From: JAWOLE01 sp963815655
GTDB lineage: Bacteria; Acidobacteriota; Thermoanaerobaculia; UBA5066; Gp7-AA6
Direction of reading: 5' to 3'
Assembly: GCA_963815655.1 (NCBI GenBank)
Contig: CAWFHK010000001.1
Span: 1,922,001 to 1,986,000, forward strand
Length of the DNA stretch: 64,000 bases
Shown: piece after piece, positions 18,757 through 26,850 of the stretch
Layout: each line of letters begins with the position of its first letter
How positions within the stretch are numbered: the first letter of the stretch is position 1
Program-made: the position numbers and the translations under genes
The notes under the pieces: generated by a model
Told to the model about the DNA's origin: nothing
Database searches by the model: none
Seen by the model: the letters and a program-made list of their open reading frames with translations, nothing else

Positions 18757-19920
18757 CTAGAGGATCGCCCTCGCGCGGCTCCGCGCCGAGAGCGCATCGA
18801 GCACTCGGTCCGCGGCCTCCTCGACCGATTCTCCCGCGAGCGCCACGCGGACCGTTCCCATTCTATAGAACGGCTCGCGCTCGGCGCGGAGCGACGCGGC
18901 CTGCTCGGGGCCGGCAAAGAGCGGCCGGTCGGTCTTGCCGGCGAGGCGGGAGAGCAGCTCCGGGAGCGCAACGTCGAGGAACACGGGAGTGCCGAGCCTC
19001 GCGATCGTCCGGCGGTTCTCTTCGCGCACGTAGCAGCCGCCACCCGTGGCCACGATCGCGCGCGGAAGGGACTCCGTCCCCTCGAGGAAGAGCGATTCGC
19101 GCTCGCGAAAAGCCGCTTCGCCCGCGGCCTCGAACAGGGCCCGGACGGTCACGCCGGAGGTCCTCTCGATCTCGGCGTCGAGGTCCACGAACGGAAGGCC
19201 GAGCCTCTCGGCGACCCGGCGGCCGACGGCCGTCTTGCCGCTTCCCATGAACCCAACCAGGTAGACCCGGCCCGTCACCTCGCGCCGGCGCGCGATGTCG
19301 AGCGCTCGCCGCGCGTGCTTCTCGAGCTCCCCGTTTGCCAGGAGACCTCCGATCATCGCGGCGGCGTCGGCTCCGGCGTCGAGCACGGCGTCGAGAGTGT
19401 CCGGCGTGATTCCTCCGATCGCGACGAGCGGTTTCGTCTTGATCCGGGCAACGGAGGACAGCGCCTCCATGCCGCGCGGCGCCCGGCCGGCCTTGGTGCC
19501 GCTCGCGAAGATCGGGCCGAAGGCGACATAGTCGCAATCCGGATCCTGAAACGCCGCGCGGGCCGCCCCGAGGTCGTGCGTTGAGACCCCGACGACGGAT
19601 CCTCCCGCCAGAAGCCGCCGGGCCTCCCCCGCCGGCAGATCCTCCTCGCCGAGATGGACCCCGACGCCCGCCAGCCGTGCCACGTCCACGCGGTCGTTCA
19701 CGATCACGGCCGAGCCGTCGCCCCGCGCCAGCCGGGAAATCTCCTCGACCGCCGCAAGCAGGTCACGGTCGGCCATCTCCTTCTCGCGGACCTGGAGCAG
19801 CCGGATCCCCACCCGGAAAAGGCGCCGCGCGATCTCGACGTGATCGTCGATCCCGGAGACGCGCCTGTCGCTGATGGCGTAGACGGCGGGGAGTCTCAGA
19901 TTCAAGGTTTCAAGTTTCAA
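18757..19920 (-). CDS. Fused thiamine-phosphate synthase (ThiE) and shikimate kinase (AroK)
   Basis: A bifunctional fusion of about 380 residues. Residues about 10-210 are ThiE: AISDRR, LLQVREKEM, VIVNDRVDVA, GVHLGEEDLP, VGVSTHD, DYVAFGPIFASGTKAG and PLVAIGGI are the family blocks that bind the thiazole and pyrimidine pyrophosphates. Residues about 218-380 are AroK: P-loop GFMGSGKTAVGRRVAERL, substrate motif DLDAEIERTSG, FRERES, TGGGCYV and the lid Arg in KTDRPLF. One half makes thiamine phosphate; the other phosphorylates shikimate. The start is uncertain: the annotated TTG lies inside heptad array 5; the TTG at about 19905 or a codon near PAVYAISD may be used. No TPP riboswitch was recognised. 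Confidence 0.9.
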   Translation of the reverse strand: MKLETLNLRLPAVYAISDRRVSGIDDHVEIARRLFRVGIRLLQVREKEMADRDLLAAVEEISRLARGDGSAVIVNDRVDVARLAGVGVHLGEEDLPAGEARRLLAGGSVVGVSTHDLGAARAAFQDPDCDYVAFGPIFASGTKAGRAPRGMEALSSVARIKTKPLVAIGGITPDTLDAVLDAGADAAAMIGGLLANGELEKHARRALDIARRREVTGRVYLVGFMGSGKTAVGRRVAERLGLPFVDLDAEIERTSGVTVRALFEAAGEAAFRERESLFLEGTESLPRAIVATGGGCYVREENRRTIARLGTPVFLDVALPELLSRLAGKTDRPLFAGPEQAASLRAEREPFYRMGTVRVALAGESVEEAADRVLDALSARSRARAIL

Positions 19921-19993
19921 GTTTCAAGTTTCAGGATGCCATCTCCGAATTCAACCTGGAACCTGGAACCTGGAACCTGAGACCTGAAACCTG
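19901..19993. repeat. Heptad-repeat inverted array 5 (GTTTCAA / CCTGGAA words)
   Basis: Left arm 19907-19934: GTTTCAA three times, then GTTTCAG. Right arm 19955-19993: CCTGGAA three times, CCTGAGA, CCTGAAA, CCTG. The right arm read in reverse gives GTTCCAG and GTTTCAG, so the arms pair apart from wobble or single mismatches. It lies between accC and thiE-aroK and reaches into the presumed thiE start. The same word recurs at 33026-33088. Confidence 0.9.
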
Positions 19994-19997
19994 TTTG

Positions 19998-21338
19998 TCA
20001 GGAGGCTCGCGCGTACCGGTCCATGAACCGCGTGGACAGCCGGCCGTCCACGAAGTCCGGGTCGTCCAGGATCCTGCGGTGCATCGGGATCGTGGTCTTG
20101 ATCCCCTCGATCACGAAGAGGTCGAGGGCGCGCCGGCCGCGCTGGATCGCCTCCTGGCGATTGCGCCCGGAGACGATGAGCTTGGCGATGAGCGAGTCGT
20201 AGTAGGGAGGGATGACGTAGCCCTGGTAGGCGGCCGTGTCGACCCGGACCCCGAGGCCTCCCGGCACGTGGAACGTCGTGATCCTGCCGGGCGAAGGCTG
20301 GAACGTGACGGGGTCCTCGGCGTTGATGCGGAACTCGATCGCGTGGCCGCGCGGCGTGAGCGTCCGCGAGAAGGAAAGGGGCTCCCCCGCGGCGACCGCG
20401 ATCTGCTCCTTGACCAGGTCCACCGCCGTGACCTCCTCGGTGACCGGATGCTCGACCTGGAGCCGCGTGTTCATTTCCATGAAGTAGAAGCGTCCCTGCG
20501 CGTCGAGCAGGAATTCGACGGTGCCGGCGTTCGTGTAGGAGACCGAGCGGGCGGCGGCGACGGCCGCCTCCCCCATCCGCGCGCGGAGGGCCTCGTCGAG
20601 CGCCTTCGAGGGCGCTTCCTCGATGAGCTTCTGGTGCCGGCGCTGGATCGAGCACTCCCGCTCCCCCATCTGGCGGAGGTTCCCGTGGCTGTCGCCGAAG
20701 ACCTGGAACTCGATGTGACGCGGCTCCTCGAGGTACTTTTCCAGGTAGACCTCGGCGTTTCCGAACGCGGTCTCGGCCTCGGCGCGCGCGGTGTCGAAGG
20801 CCCCCGAGAGCTCCCGCTCGTCCCGGGCGATCCGCATCCCGCGGCCGCCGCCGCCCGCCGAGGCCTTCAGGATGACCGGGTATCCGGCCTTCTTCGCGAA
20901 GGAGAGGGCCTCGTCCAGGGTCTCGACGGGACCGGGCGAGCCGGGGACGGTCGGAACGCCGGCCGCAGCGACCGTCCGGCGGGCCAGGGACTTGTCCCCC
21001 ATCTTCCGGACCGCCTCCGGGGAGGGACCGATGAAGGCGATGTGACAGTCCTGGAGGATCTCGGCGAAATAGGCGTTCTCCGAGAGAAAACCGTAGCCGG
21101 GATGGATCGCGTCGGCCTCGGTGATCTCCGCGGCCGACACGATGGCCGAGATGTTCAGGTACGAGGCGGCCGACGGGTAGGGGCCGATGCAGACGTCCTC
21201 GTCGGCGAAGCGCACGTGAAGGGCGTCGCGGTCGGCTTCGCTGTAGACGGCGACCGTGCGGATCCCGAGCTCCCGGCAGGCGGAGATGATGCGCAGGGCG
21301 ATTTCCCCGCGGTTGGCGATCAGGATCTTCTTAAACAC
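19998..21338 (-). CDS. accC: Acetyl-CoA carboxylase, biotin carboxylase subunit
   Basis: 446 residues, the normal length. ATP-dependent carboxylation of the biotin on AccB, the first half-reaction of malonyl-CoA synthesis. Blocks: FKKILIANRGEIALRI, HPGYGFLSENA, the ATP-grasp glycine loop KASAGGGGRGMR, ECSIQRRHQKLIEE, and EMNTRLQVEHPVTE. The ATG start is 5 bp downstream of accB, so accB and accC form an operon. The alpha and beta carboxyltransferase genes are not in the window. Confidence 0.97.
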   Translation of the reverse strand: MFKKILIANRGEIALRIISACRELGIRTVAVYSEADRDALHVRFADEDVCIGPYPSAASYLNISAIVSAAEITEADAIHPGYGFLSENAYFAEILQDCHIAFIGPSPEAVRKMGDKSLARRTVAAAGVPTVPGSPGPVETLDEALSFAKKAGYPVILKASAGGGGRGMRIARDERELSGAFDTARAEAETAFGNAEVYLEKYLEEPRHIEFQVFGDSHGNLRQMGERECSIQRRHQKLIEEAPSKALDEALRARMGEAAVAAARSVSYTNAGTVEFLLDAQGRFYFMEMNTRLQVEHPVTEEVTAVDLVKEQIAVAAGEPLSFSRTLTPRGHAIEFRINAEDPVTFQPSPGRITTFHVPGGLGVRVDTAAYQGYVIPPYYDSLIAKLIVSGRNRQEAIQRGRRALDLFVIEGIKTTIPMHRRILDDPDFVDGRLSTRFMDRYARAS

Positions 21339-21343
21339 CGGCC

Positions 21344-21817
21344 TCAGGCGGCCAGGCGGATGGCGAAGAGTTTTTCCCCGTATTCCACGGGCTGGCCGCT
21401 GCGGGGGAAGACCTCGACGATCTCCCCCTCGACGTCCGACTCGATCTCGTTCATGAGCTTCATCGACTCGATGATGCAGAGGATCTTCCCCTTGGAGACC
21501 TTCTGTCCGACCTCGGCGAAGGGATCCGCCTCCGGCGACGGAGCGCGGTAGAACGTGCCCACGATCGGCGAGGTGATGACGTGCACGCCCTTTTGATCCT
21601 GCGCGTTGACCCGGGCCTCGGCGGCGGCTCCCGATGCCCCTGCCGGCAGGACCGCCGCCGATGGGAAAGACTCCGCCACGAGCGCCGTCCCGTTGCCGGC
21701 GGCGGCGCGAGCCCCTTCGATCCGGATCCGGAACCCGGTCTGCTCGACCTCGAGGGCCGACAAGCCCCGTTCCGCGACGAGATCGATCAGATCCTTGATT
21801 TCCTTGAAGGACAGCAT
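21344..21817 (-). CDS. accB: Biotin carboxyl carrier protein of acetyl-CoA carboxylase
   Basis: 157 residues from ATG at 21817; a TTG one codon earlier directly follows the Roadblock stop. The N-terminal 45 residues are a helical AccB region (MLSFKEIKDLIDLVAERG), then an Ala-rich flexible linker (about 50-75), then the lipoyl-like biotinyl domain. The biotin site is the Lys of IIESMKLMNEIES. Preceding STVGTFYRAP is VITSPIVGTFYRAPSPEA here. It carries carboxyl groups between AccC and the carboxyltransferase. The operon order is TPR, Roadblock, accB, accC. Confidence 0.96.
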   Translation of the reverse strand: MLSFKEIKDLIDLVAERGLSALEVEQTGFRIRIEGARAAAGNGTALVAESFPSAAVLPAGASGAAAEARVNAQDQKGVHVITSPIVGTFYRAPSPEADPFAEVGQKVSKGKILCIIESMKLMNEIESDVEGEIVEVFPRSGQPVEYGEKLFAIRLAA

Positions 21818-21820
21818 CAA

Positions 21821-22183
21821 TTACGCCAGCTCCTTCTGCAGGCCGGTGGCGGCCCGCGCGAGCTCGAACCGCCCATGGCCGAGGGTTCCCTCTCCCCCCA
21901 GGAGCAGCAGCAGATAATACTCCGGCGAGATTCGCGAAAGGACCGCCCTCTGCCCTTGTCCGACCAGGGCCAGCTCCCGGATCGCGCCGAAGGACAGCTG
22001 CGCGCGCGGGTCCTGGGCGGCCTTCACGAGGGCCAGCAGCTCGGCCGCAACCGGCTCAATCGAAACGCTTTCCCCCACGGTGTAGGTCTCGACCGGGATC
22101 CCGTCCAGACCCACGATCGCAACCGCCCGGGTGTCGCCAACCCGCTCGGCAATCCCGCGCAGGGTGTCCCGAAAGACGTTCAT
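21821..22183 (-). CDS. Roadblock/LC7 domain protein (MglB-like)
   Basis: 120 residues, a single Roadblock/LC7 domain. N-terminal helix MNVFRDTLRGIAERVGDTRAV, then a beta strand AIVGLDGIPVETY, the typical helix SIEPVAAELLALVKAA, and a C-terminal strand YYLLLLLGGEG. Proteins of this size act as homodimeric GAP-like partners of small Ras-like GTPases, as MglB does for MglA in polarity and motility. No GTPase gene lies next to it. The stop is one base upstream of accB, so it is co-transcribed with accBC, an unexpected partnership. Confidence 0.8.
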   Translation of the reverse strand: MNVFRDTLRGIAERVGDTRAVAIVGLDGIPVETYTVGESVSIEPVAAELLALVKAAQDPRAQLSFGAIRELALVGQGQRAVLSRISPEYYLLLLLGGEGTLGHGRFELARAATGLQKELA

Positions 22184-22211
22184 ACGTTCGTCCGCCGGGG
22201 GCTGCCCGGTG

Positions 22212-22910
22212 TCAGTGGCCTTGTATCACGCTCAACCAGCGTTTCAAAGCCTGGACCTTGGCACCGCGAAGCGCGGCGCTGCCCCCCGTCGCGGCCGCGA
22301 CCGGGAGCGCGGCCGGGGCTCCCTGGTCGAGCCGGGCCTCGGCCTCTTGCCACCGGCGCTCCAGCTCTCCGTCCTCGGGATTCGCGCCCGCCAGGTCCCG
22401 GTAGAGCGTGGCGGCATCGGCGTAGTGACCCTGCGAAAAATAAAGATCTGCGAGGACCTTTCCGGAGAGCTCGGCGTCCCCTTCCGATGCGGTGCCGAGT
22501 TCGTTCTGGAGCCTTTCGATCACCTCGTCCGGGCCCCTGTCGCCGGAGAGGGCCCGGTACAGCTTGTATTTCTTGATCGCTTCGATCCGTTCTCCGCGCG
22601 AAAGGTGAATGTCCGCGAGGGAGCGGGCCGACACCAGGTTGGCCGGGTCGGATTCGAGCGCCTTGGTGAACATCGCGACCGCGTCGTCGGTGCGTCCCGC
22701 TTCCAGGTATGCGCGGGCCAGCGCGACCTGGGCCGTGACGTAGTGGGGATGAATATGGAGGCCCTTCTCCAGGGCCCGGATCGCGTCGGGCAGGCGTCCG
22801 GCCAGCCGGTACTCCTCCGCGAGGCCCACGAAGAGCGGGGACGTCGAGTCCTGTTCCACCCGCCGGCGCAGCTGCCGAATGCGTAGTTCCGCCCCCGGGT
22901 CGGTCACCAA
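22212..22910 (-). CDS. TPR-repeat protein
   Basis: About 231 residues with four or more TPR units (SPLFVGLAEEYRLAGRLPDA, YVTAQVALARAYLEAGRTDDA, NLVSARSLADIHLSRGER, then a degenerate unit near ADLYFSQGHYADAATLY). No signal peptide. The start is either TTG at 22910 or GTG at 22907; neither has a good ribosome site. It precedes the Roadblock gene by 28 bp, and both are probably transcribed together with accBC. A terminator-like hairpin lies 15 bp upstream, separating it from the IPT/DUF11 gene. Role unknown; TPRs suggest a scaffold. Confidence 0.75.
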   Translation of the reverse strand: MVTDPGAELRIRQLRRRVEQDSTSPLFVGLAEEYRLAGRLPDAIRALEKGLHIHPHYVTAQVALARAYLEAGRTDDAVAMFTKALESDPANLVSARSLADIHLSRGERIEAIKKYKLYRALSGDRGPDEVIERLQNELGTASEGDAELSGKVLADLYFSQGHYADAATLYRDLAGANPEDGELERRWQEAEARLDQGAPAALPVAAATGGSAALRGAKVQALKRWLSVIQGH

Positions 22911-22924
22911 CGGGGCGAAACAAA

Positions 22925-22947
22925 CCGCCCCCCGCGAGGGGGGGCGG
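22925..22947 (-). terminator. GC-rich hairpin with T-rich tail
   Basis: Stem CCGCCCCCC facing GGGGGGGCGG with a GCGA loop, and on the minus strand the downstream sequence is TTTGTTTCG. It stands between the IPT/DUF11 gene stop (22972) and the TPR gene start, so it should end the pilus operon transcript. Confidence 0.65.
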
Positions 22948-22971
22948 CGAGAATCGGAAAGGACATGCGCT

Positions 22972-25900
22972 TCAGGGATTCACGGTCGTCGTGATGGTCT
23001 GGCTGTTGTTCACGAGGTTCGGATCCGACGTATTGGAGGTGCACGAGGCGGTGTTCGTGACACTGCCGCCCCCCGGAACGTTCACGTGGACCACGATGGT
23101 GAGCGTCGTCGAGGCGCCGGAGGCCATCGTGCCGAGTTCGCAGCGCACGGTGGCGCTGATGAGCGTGCAGGGCGCGGTGGCGGAGACGAATGTCGTCTGC
23201 GGCGGGAGCGGGTCGCTCATCTCCACGGTGTCGGCCGCGTTCGGGCCGTTGTTGGTGACGTTGATCGTATAGGTCAGGTCCTTGTCCGTGAAGACCGGGT
23301 TCGGGAAGCCGGTCTTCGTGAGAACGAGATCGGCGAAGACGGGCGTCGGCGTTGGCGTGGGAACGGGAGTCGGCGTCGGTGTCGCCGACGGGTTGACGTT
23401 CGTCGTGGTCGTCCCGAAATTGTTGGCCGGGTTCGGATCGACCGTCGACGAGGAAATGACGGCCGTGTTCGTCAGGACCGAGGGGCTGGCGGCCGTCACG
23501 TTGACCGTGATGAAGACCGTCGCGACGTTGACGCCCACTCCGAGCGTGCCGAGATTGGCCGTGACCGTTCCGTTGGTGCCGATGGCCGGGCCCACGCACG
23601 GCTTCAACGGAAGCGTGACGCAGCTGGCGAACGTCGTCCCGCTGGGGATCGGGTCGTTCACGATCACGTTGTCGGCGGGATCCGGACCCCCGTTGTTGAC
23701 GTTGATGGTGTAGGTCAGGGTGCCGCCGGTCGTCACCGGGTTCGGGAACGAGGTCTTCACGACCGACAGGTCAGCCTGGGCCGAAGCCGGCGGCGACGTC
23801 ACGGTGACGCTCGCGGATGCCGTGTTGTTCGAGATGTCCGTATCGAACGTCGCGGACGTGACCACGCCGGTATTGGTGAAGGAGGAGCCGCCCGGCGCTG
23901 TGACCGTGGCGACGATCGTCACCAGGCCGAAGCCCGGCGAGGGAATCGAGCCCAGGTTCGCGGTGACGGTTCCGTTGGCGCCCACGGCCGGGCCGGTGCA
24001 GCTGCCCTGGCTCGTGACGCAGGACTGGAACGTGGTTCCAACCGGCAGAGGATCGGTCAGAACGACGCCCGCGGCGGTTCCCGAGCCCGCCTTGTTGTTG
24101 GTGATGCCGAGCTGGAAGGTCAGCGTGCTCCCGGAGATGAGCGTGCCGGGCGAGGCGGTCTTCGACAGAACGAGGTCCACCGTCGTGGCCGGCGTCCCGA
24201 CAGGGGTCGGCGTCGGCGAACCGCCCGGCGTGGGCGTTCCCGCCCCGGTCACGTTCGTCGTGACGCTCGACGTGTTGTTGGCCGTGCTCGCATCCGGCGT
24301 CGAGGAGGAGACGCCGACGAGATTGGTGATCGTGGTCGGCGGTTCGGCGTCGACCCGGACCTGGATCGTCACTGTGGCGAATCCGGGCGAGCCGACCGTG
24401 CCGAGGTTCGCCGTGACGACCTGGCCGGACGCGCTGCAGCTGCCCTGACTCGGGGTGCAGGAGAGGAACGTGGTGCCGCCGGGGAGCGCGTCAGTCACGA
24501 CGACGTTGTCCGCCGCGTTGGGTCCGGCGTTGTTGACCTGGATCGAATAGGTCAGGGTGCCGCCGCTGACGACGGGGTTCGGGGAGGCGGTCTTGGTCAC
24601 CGAGAGATCGGCGGACGCGGTGCACGGAAGACGGTACTGGAAGGCTCCCGTCGCCACCGTCGAGCACCCCGTGATGGCGGAGATCACCGTCACGTCCACG
24701 GCGCTGCCGACGTTCAAGGGCGTTCCCGCGGGCGTGCCCGCCGGACAGGACGGCGGTGTCGCCCCGCTGTCGGGCACCGTGACGACGACCTCGGTGGAGG
24801 AAACGGAGACAATGCCCGCCGACCGCGACCCGAACGTCACGCTGGTGACGTTGCCCATGTTCGCGCCCGTGATGTGCACGACCGTGCCCGGCGGCCCCGC
24901 CGACGGGGTGACCGAGGTGATGATCGCCTTGGTCTGCGCGACGAGGTAGATGAAGGTCGGGCCGGTGGCCGAGGAGCCGGAGTCGATGTTCGTCACGATC
25001 GCCGGCCCGGAGAGGTCGGAACAGCCGGAGAGGAAGGGGTTCGAGGGAAGTACGAGCAGCTCCGTCGCGGAGACGGAGATGACCCTCGCGGGAATTCCGG
25101 CCAGACTGACGGCGACCGGCGCCAGGAATCCCTGGCCGTGGATCGTCACTGCGGTGAAGGGCTGATCCACCCGCTGCTGGCTGTTGTCCATCGCCGTGAT
25201 CTGGATCGGCGTGACGAAACGGAACGCGTTGCTCAGGGTCGCGTCGAGGCCGGAGGTGACCTCGTGGACTCGAACCGTCACGGTCTGGTTCAGGTTCGGG
25301 AGGCCCGCGCCGGAGGCCGGCGGGGTCAGCACGAGGATCTGGTTGTAGCCGACGGACAGGACCTGGGCCTCGACCGGCCCGAAGAACACCTGGAGCGGCG
25401 CGACGAAGCCGGAGCCGGCGATCGTCACCAGCGTATTGCCCTCGTTCGAGCCGGAGGAGGGAATCAGCGCCGTGATCGTCGGCGTGCTCGCCGTCGCGGT
25501 GCCGAAGGAGAAGCAGTTGGGCACCGACAGGGTGACCGGCGTGGTCGACTTCGTTCCGAAAGTCAGGGTGATGTTGACGGGAACGGAGGGGGATGTCGCT
25601 TCCGGGAAGGCCGGCGTGATGACGGAGACCGCCGTCGTGCTCACCGAGGTCACCAGCGCCTCGCGGGTGATCCCGGCCGCCGTGAAGGTGGCCCGGGTCG
25701 TGGTCGCGTCACCGAAGAAGCGCCCGCCGTTGATCGTCAGGGTGGTGCCCCCCGTGTTCGGCCCGAAGCTCGGGCTGCAGAAGGTGAGGAACGGCGCGAC
25801 CTGGGGCGAGGGCTGGAACGCGATCGAGATGGTCGCGGAGCCCGACTGGGATCCCACGGACGCGTTCGCGCGGACGGTCGCGAGACCCGCGCTCGTCGAG

Positions 25901-26235
25901 CAGAGAGCGGTCGTCGTCGTCCCGCCCTGCGTGACGACGGAGATCAGGGGGAGGCCGTTCTGGGAAAAGAACGAGCTCGGCAGATCGGTCGAGAACGAGA
26001 CCCCCGTTCCGTCGGACACGTTGACGCCGTTCAACGTCACGACCGCCTCGATCAGGGTGCAGGCGCCCGCCACGGGATTGGCGTTGCTCGTGAAGAGCCG
26101 GATCTGAAGCGCGCTGGCGCCGGTCGGTCCGCCCCCGCCGCCCGGAGGAGTCGGCGCCGGCGAGTCGGAGGAGCAGTACCAGGTGGCAGCCGCGACCAGC
26201 GCTATACCAACGAGAATGTGTGCGATCCGGCGCAT
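22972..26235 (-). CDS. Large secreted IPT/TIG and DUF11 repeat protein
   Basis: 1087 residues. The N-terminus is a lipoprotein-like signal with a Cys near residue 21 (AATWYCSSD), followed by a short Pro/Gly linker. Residues about 140-540 contain IPT/TIG immunoglobulin-like folds (GGTTLTINGGRFFG, TLVTIAGSGFVAP, HGQGFLAPVAV, HITGANMGNVTSVTFG). From about 545 to the end are four or five DUF11 beta domains (ADLSVTKTASPNPVVSGG and similar, ending NNTASASVTV), separated by Thr/Pro linkers. Such modules form long extracellular stalks or adhesins. A GGGGAGGC ribosome site precedes the ATG. It is the last gene of the pilMNOPQ operon, so it may be a pilus-associated surface protein. Confidence 0.85.
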   Translation of the reverse strand: MRRIAHILVGIALVAAATWYCSSDSPAPTPPGGGGGPTGASALQIRLFTSNANPVAGACTLIEAVVTLNGVNVSDGTGVSFSTDLPSSFFSQNGLPLISVVTQGGTTTTALCSTSAGLATVRANASVGSQSGSATISIAFQPSPQVAPFLTFCSPSFGPNTGGTTLTINGGRFFGDATTTRATFTAAGITREALVTSVSTTAVSVITPAFPEATSPSVPVNITLTFGTKSTTPVTLSVPNCFSFGTATASTPTITALIPSSGSNEGNTLVTIAGSGFVAPLQVFFGPVEAQVLSVGYNQILVLTPPASGAGLPNLNQTVTVRVHEVTSGLDATLSNAFRFVTPIQITAMDNSQQRVDQPFTAVTIHGQGFLAPVAVSLAGIPARVISVSATELLVLPSNPFLSGCSDLSGPAIVTNIDSGSSATGPTFIYLVAQTKAIITSVTPSAGPPGTVVHITGANMGNVTSVTFGSRSAGIVSVSSTEVVVTVPDSGATPPSCPAGTPAGTPLNVGSAVDVTVISAITGCSTVATGAFQYRLPCTASADLSVTKTASPNPVVSGGTLTYSIQVNNAGPNAADNVVVTDALPGGTTFLSCTPSQGSCSASGQVVTANLGTVGSPGFATVTIQVRVDAEPPTTITNLVGVSSSTPDASTANNTSSVTTNVTGAGTPTPGGSPTPTPVGTPATTVDLVLSKTASPGTLISGSTLTFQLGITNNKAGSGTAAGVVLTDPLPVGTTFQSCVTSQGSCTGPAVGANGTVTANLGSIPSPGFGLVTIVATVTAPGGSSFTNTGVVTSATFDTDISNNTASASVTVTSPPASAQADLSVVKTSFPNPVTTGGTLTYTINVNNGGPDPADNVIVNDPIPSGTTFASCVTLPLKPCVGPAIGTNGTVTANLGTLGVGVNVATVFITVNVTAASPSVLTNTAVISSSTVDPNPANNFGTTTTNVNPSATPTPTPVPTPTPTPVFADLVLTKTGFPNPVFTDKDLTYTINVTNNGPNAADTVEMSDPLPPQTTFVSATAPCTLISATVRCELGTMASGASTTLTIVVHVNVPGGGSVTNTASCTSNTSDPNLVNNSQTITTTVNP

Positions 26236-26248
26236 GACGAGCCTCCCC

Positions 26249-26836
26249 TTATCGATTCCTGTTCATGGAGGTAGAAGCCGAGGCCACGAAACGGAACTGC
26301 AGCGGGCCCAAACTCGAGGCCGTCTCGCTCTGCACGCGGTGGCCGGAGATGGTGTGTCCGAAGAAGGTCAGGTCGTACGCGAGATCGATCTCGTCCCTCC
26401 CCGTTTCCCGGTCGAAACCGCCATTGAAGGGAAGCAGCTGGTCGAACGGAGACTGCTGTGTCAGGAAGGCGGGCAGGATGGTGAGGTTCGTGAGCGTGGC
26501 GCCGCCGCCGGAGGGGACGAGGATGCCGGCCGACAGCGTCTGGTCGGGCGGGAGACGGGTCCCGCCGTCGAGTCGGCGGAAATGGACGGTGTAGGTCTCG
26601 AGCATCGTGTCCGCGAACCCCTGGGGGTCCGTCTGCGCGGGATTCTTCAAACGGCTCGTCACGTTCCCCGAGATGAAGACGGGCGCGGCGGCGTTGACGT
26701 TGACGGTCGTGGGCTGAGACGTCACGGCCACCGTCAGGAAGACGGGCGCTTCGGTCTCCCCCTCCTTGTTCGTGCATCCGGGCGCGAGCGCCAGGGCGGC
26801 CCCGAGGAGAATCGAGATGCAGGCGGCTTTCTTCAT
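26249..26836 (-). CDS. Small lipoprotein downstream of pilQ
   Basis: Predicted 195 residues from ATG at 26836; a GTG at 26854 that overlaps the pilQ stop is an alternative. Lipoprotein signal with lipobox ending APGC (MKKAACISILLGAALALAPGC). The mature part is beta-rich, with segments such as PVFLTVAVTSQPTTVNVNAA and ISGNVTSRLKNP. No family is recognised. Location between pilQ and the IPT/DUF11 gene suggests a periplasmic or outer-membrane accessory to the pilus. Confidence 0.7.
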   Translation of the reverse strand: MKKAACISILLGAALALAPGCTNKEGETEAPVFLTVAVTSQPTTVNVNAAAPVFISGNVTSRLKNPAQTDPQGFADTMLETYTVHFRRLDGGTRLPPDQTLSAGILVPSGGGATLTNLTILPAFLTQQSPFDQLLPFNGGFDRETGRDEIDLAYDLTFFGHTISGHRVQSETASSLGPLQFRFVASASTSMNRNR

Positions 26837-26850
26837 GGTTCTTGCCCTCT

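Noticed and set aside
19901..19993. CRISPR array at the heptad repeats
   Set aside because: Units are 7 bp and contiguous; there are no 20-40 bp direct repeats with unique spacers and no cas genes.
18757..19993. TPP riboswitch upstream of thiE-aroK
   Set aside because: The upstream gap is filled by heptad array 5 and lacks the THI-box CTGAGA core arrangement; a CTGAGA-like word arises from the repeat itself.
22879..26274. 1131-codon open frame antisense to the IPT/DUF11 gene
   Set aside because: Arg/Gly/Asp-rich shadow of a real gene, with no ribosome site or family motif.
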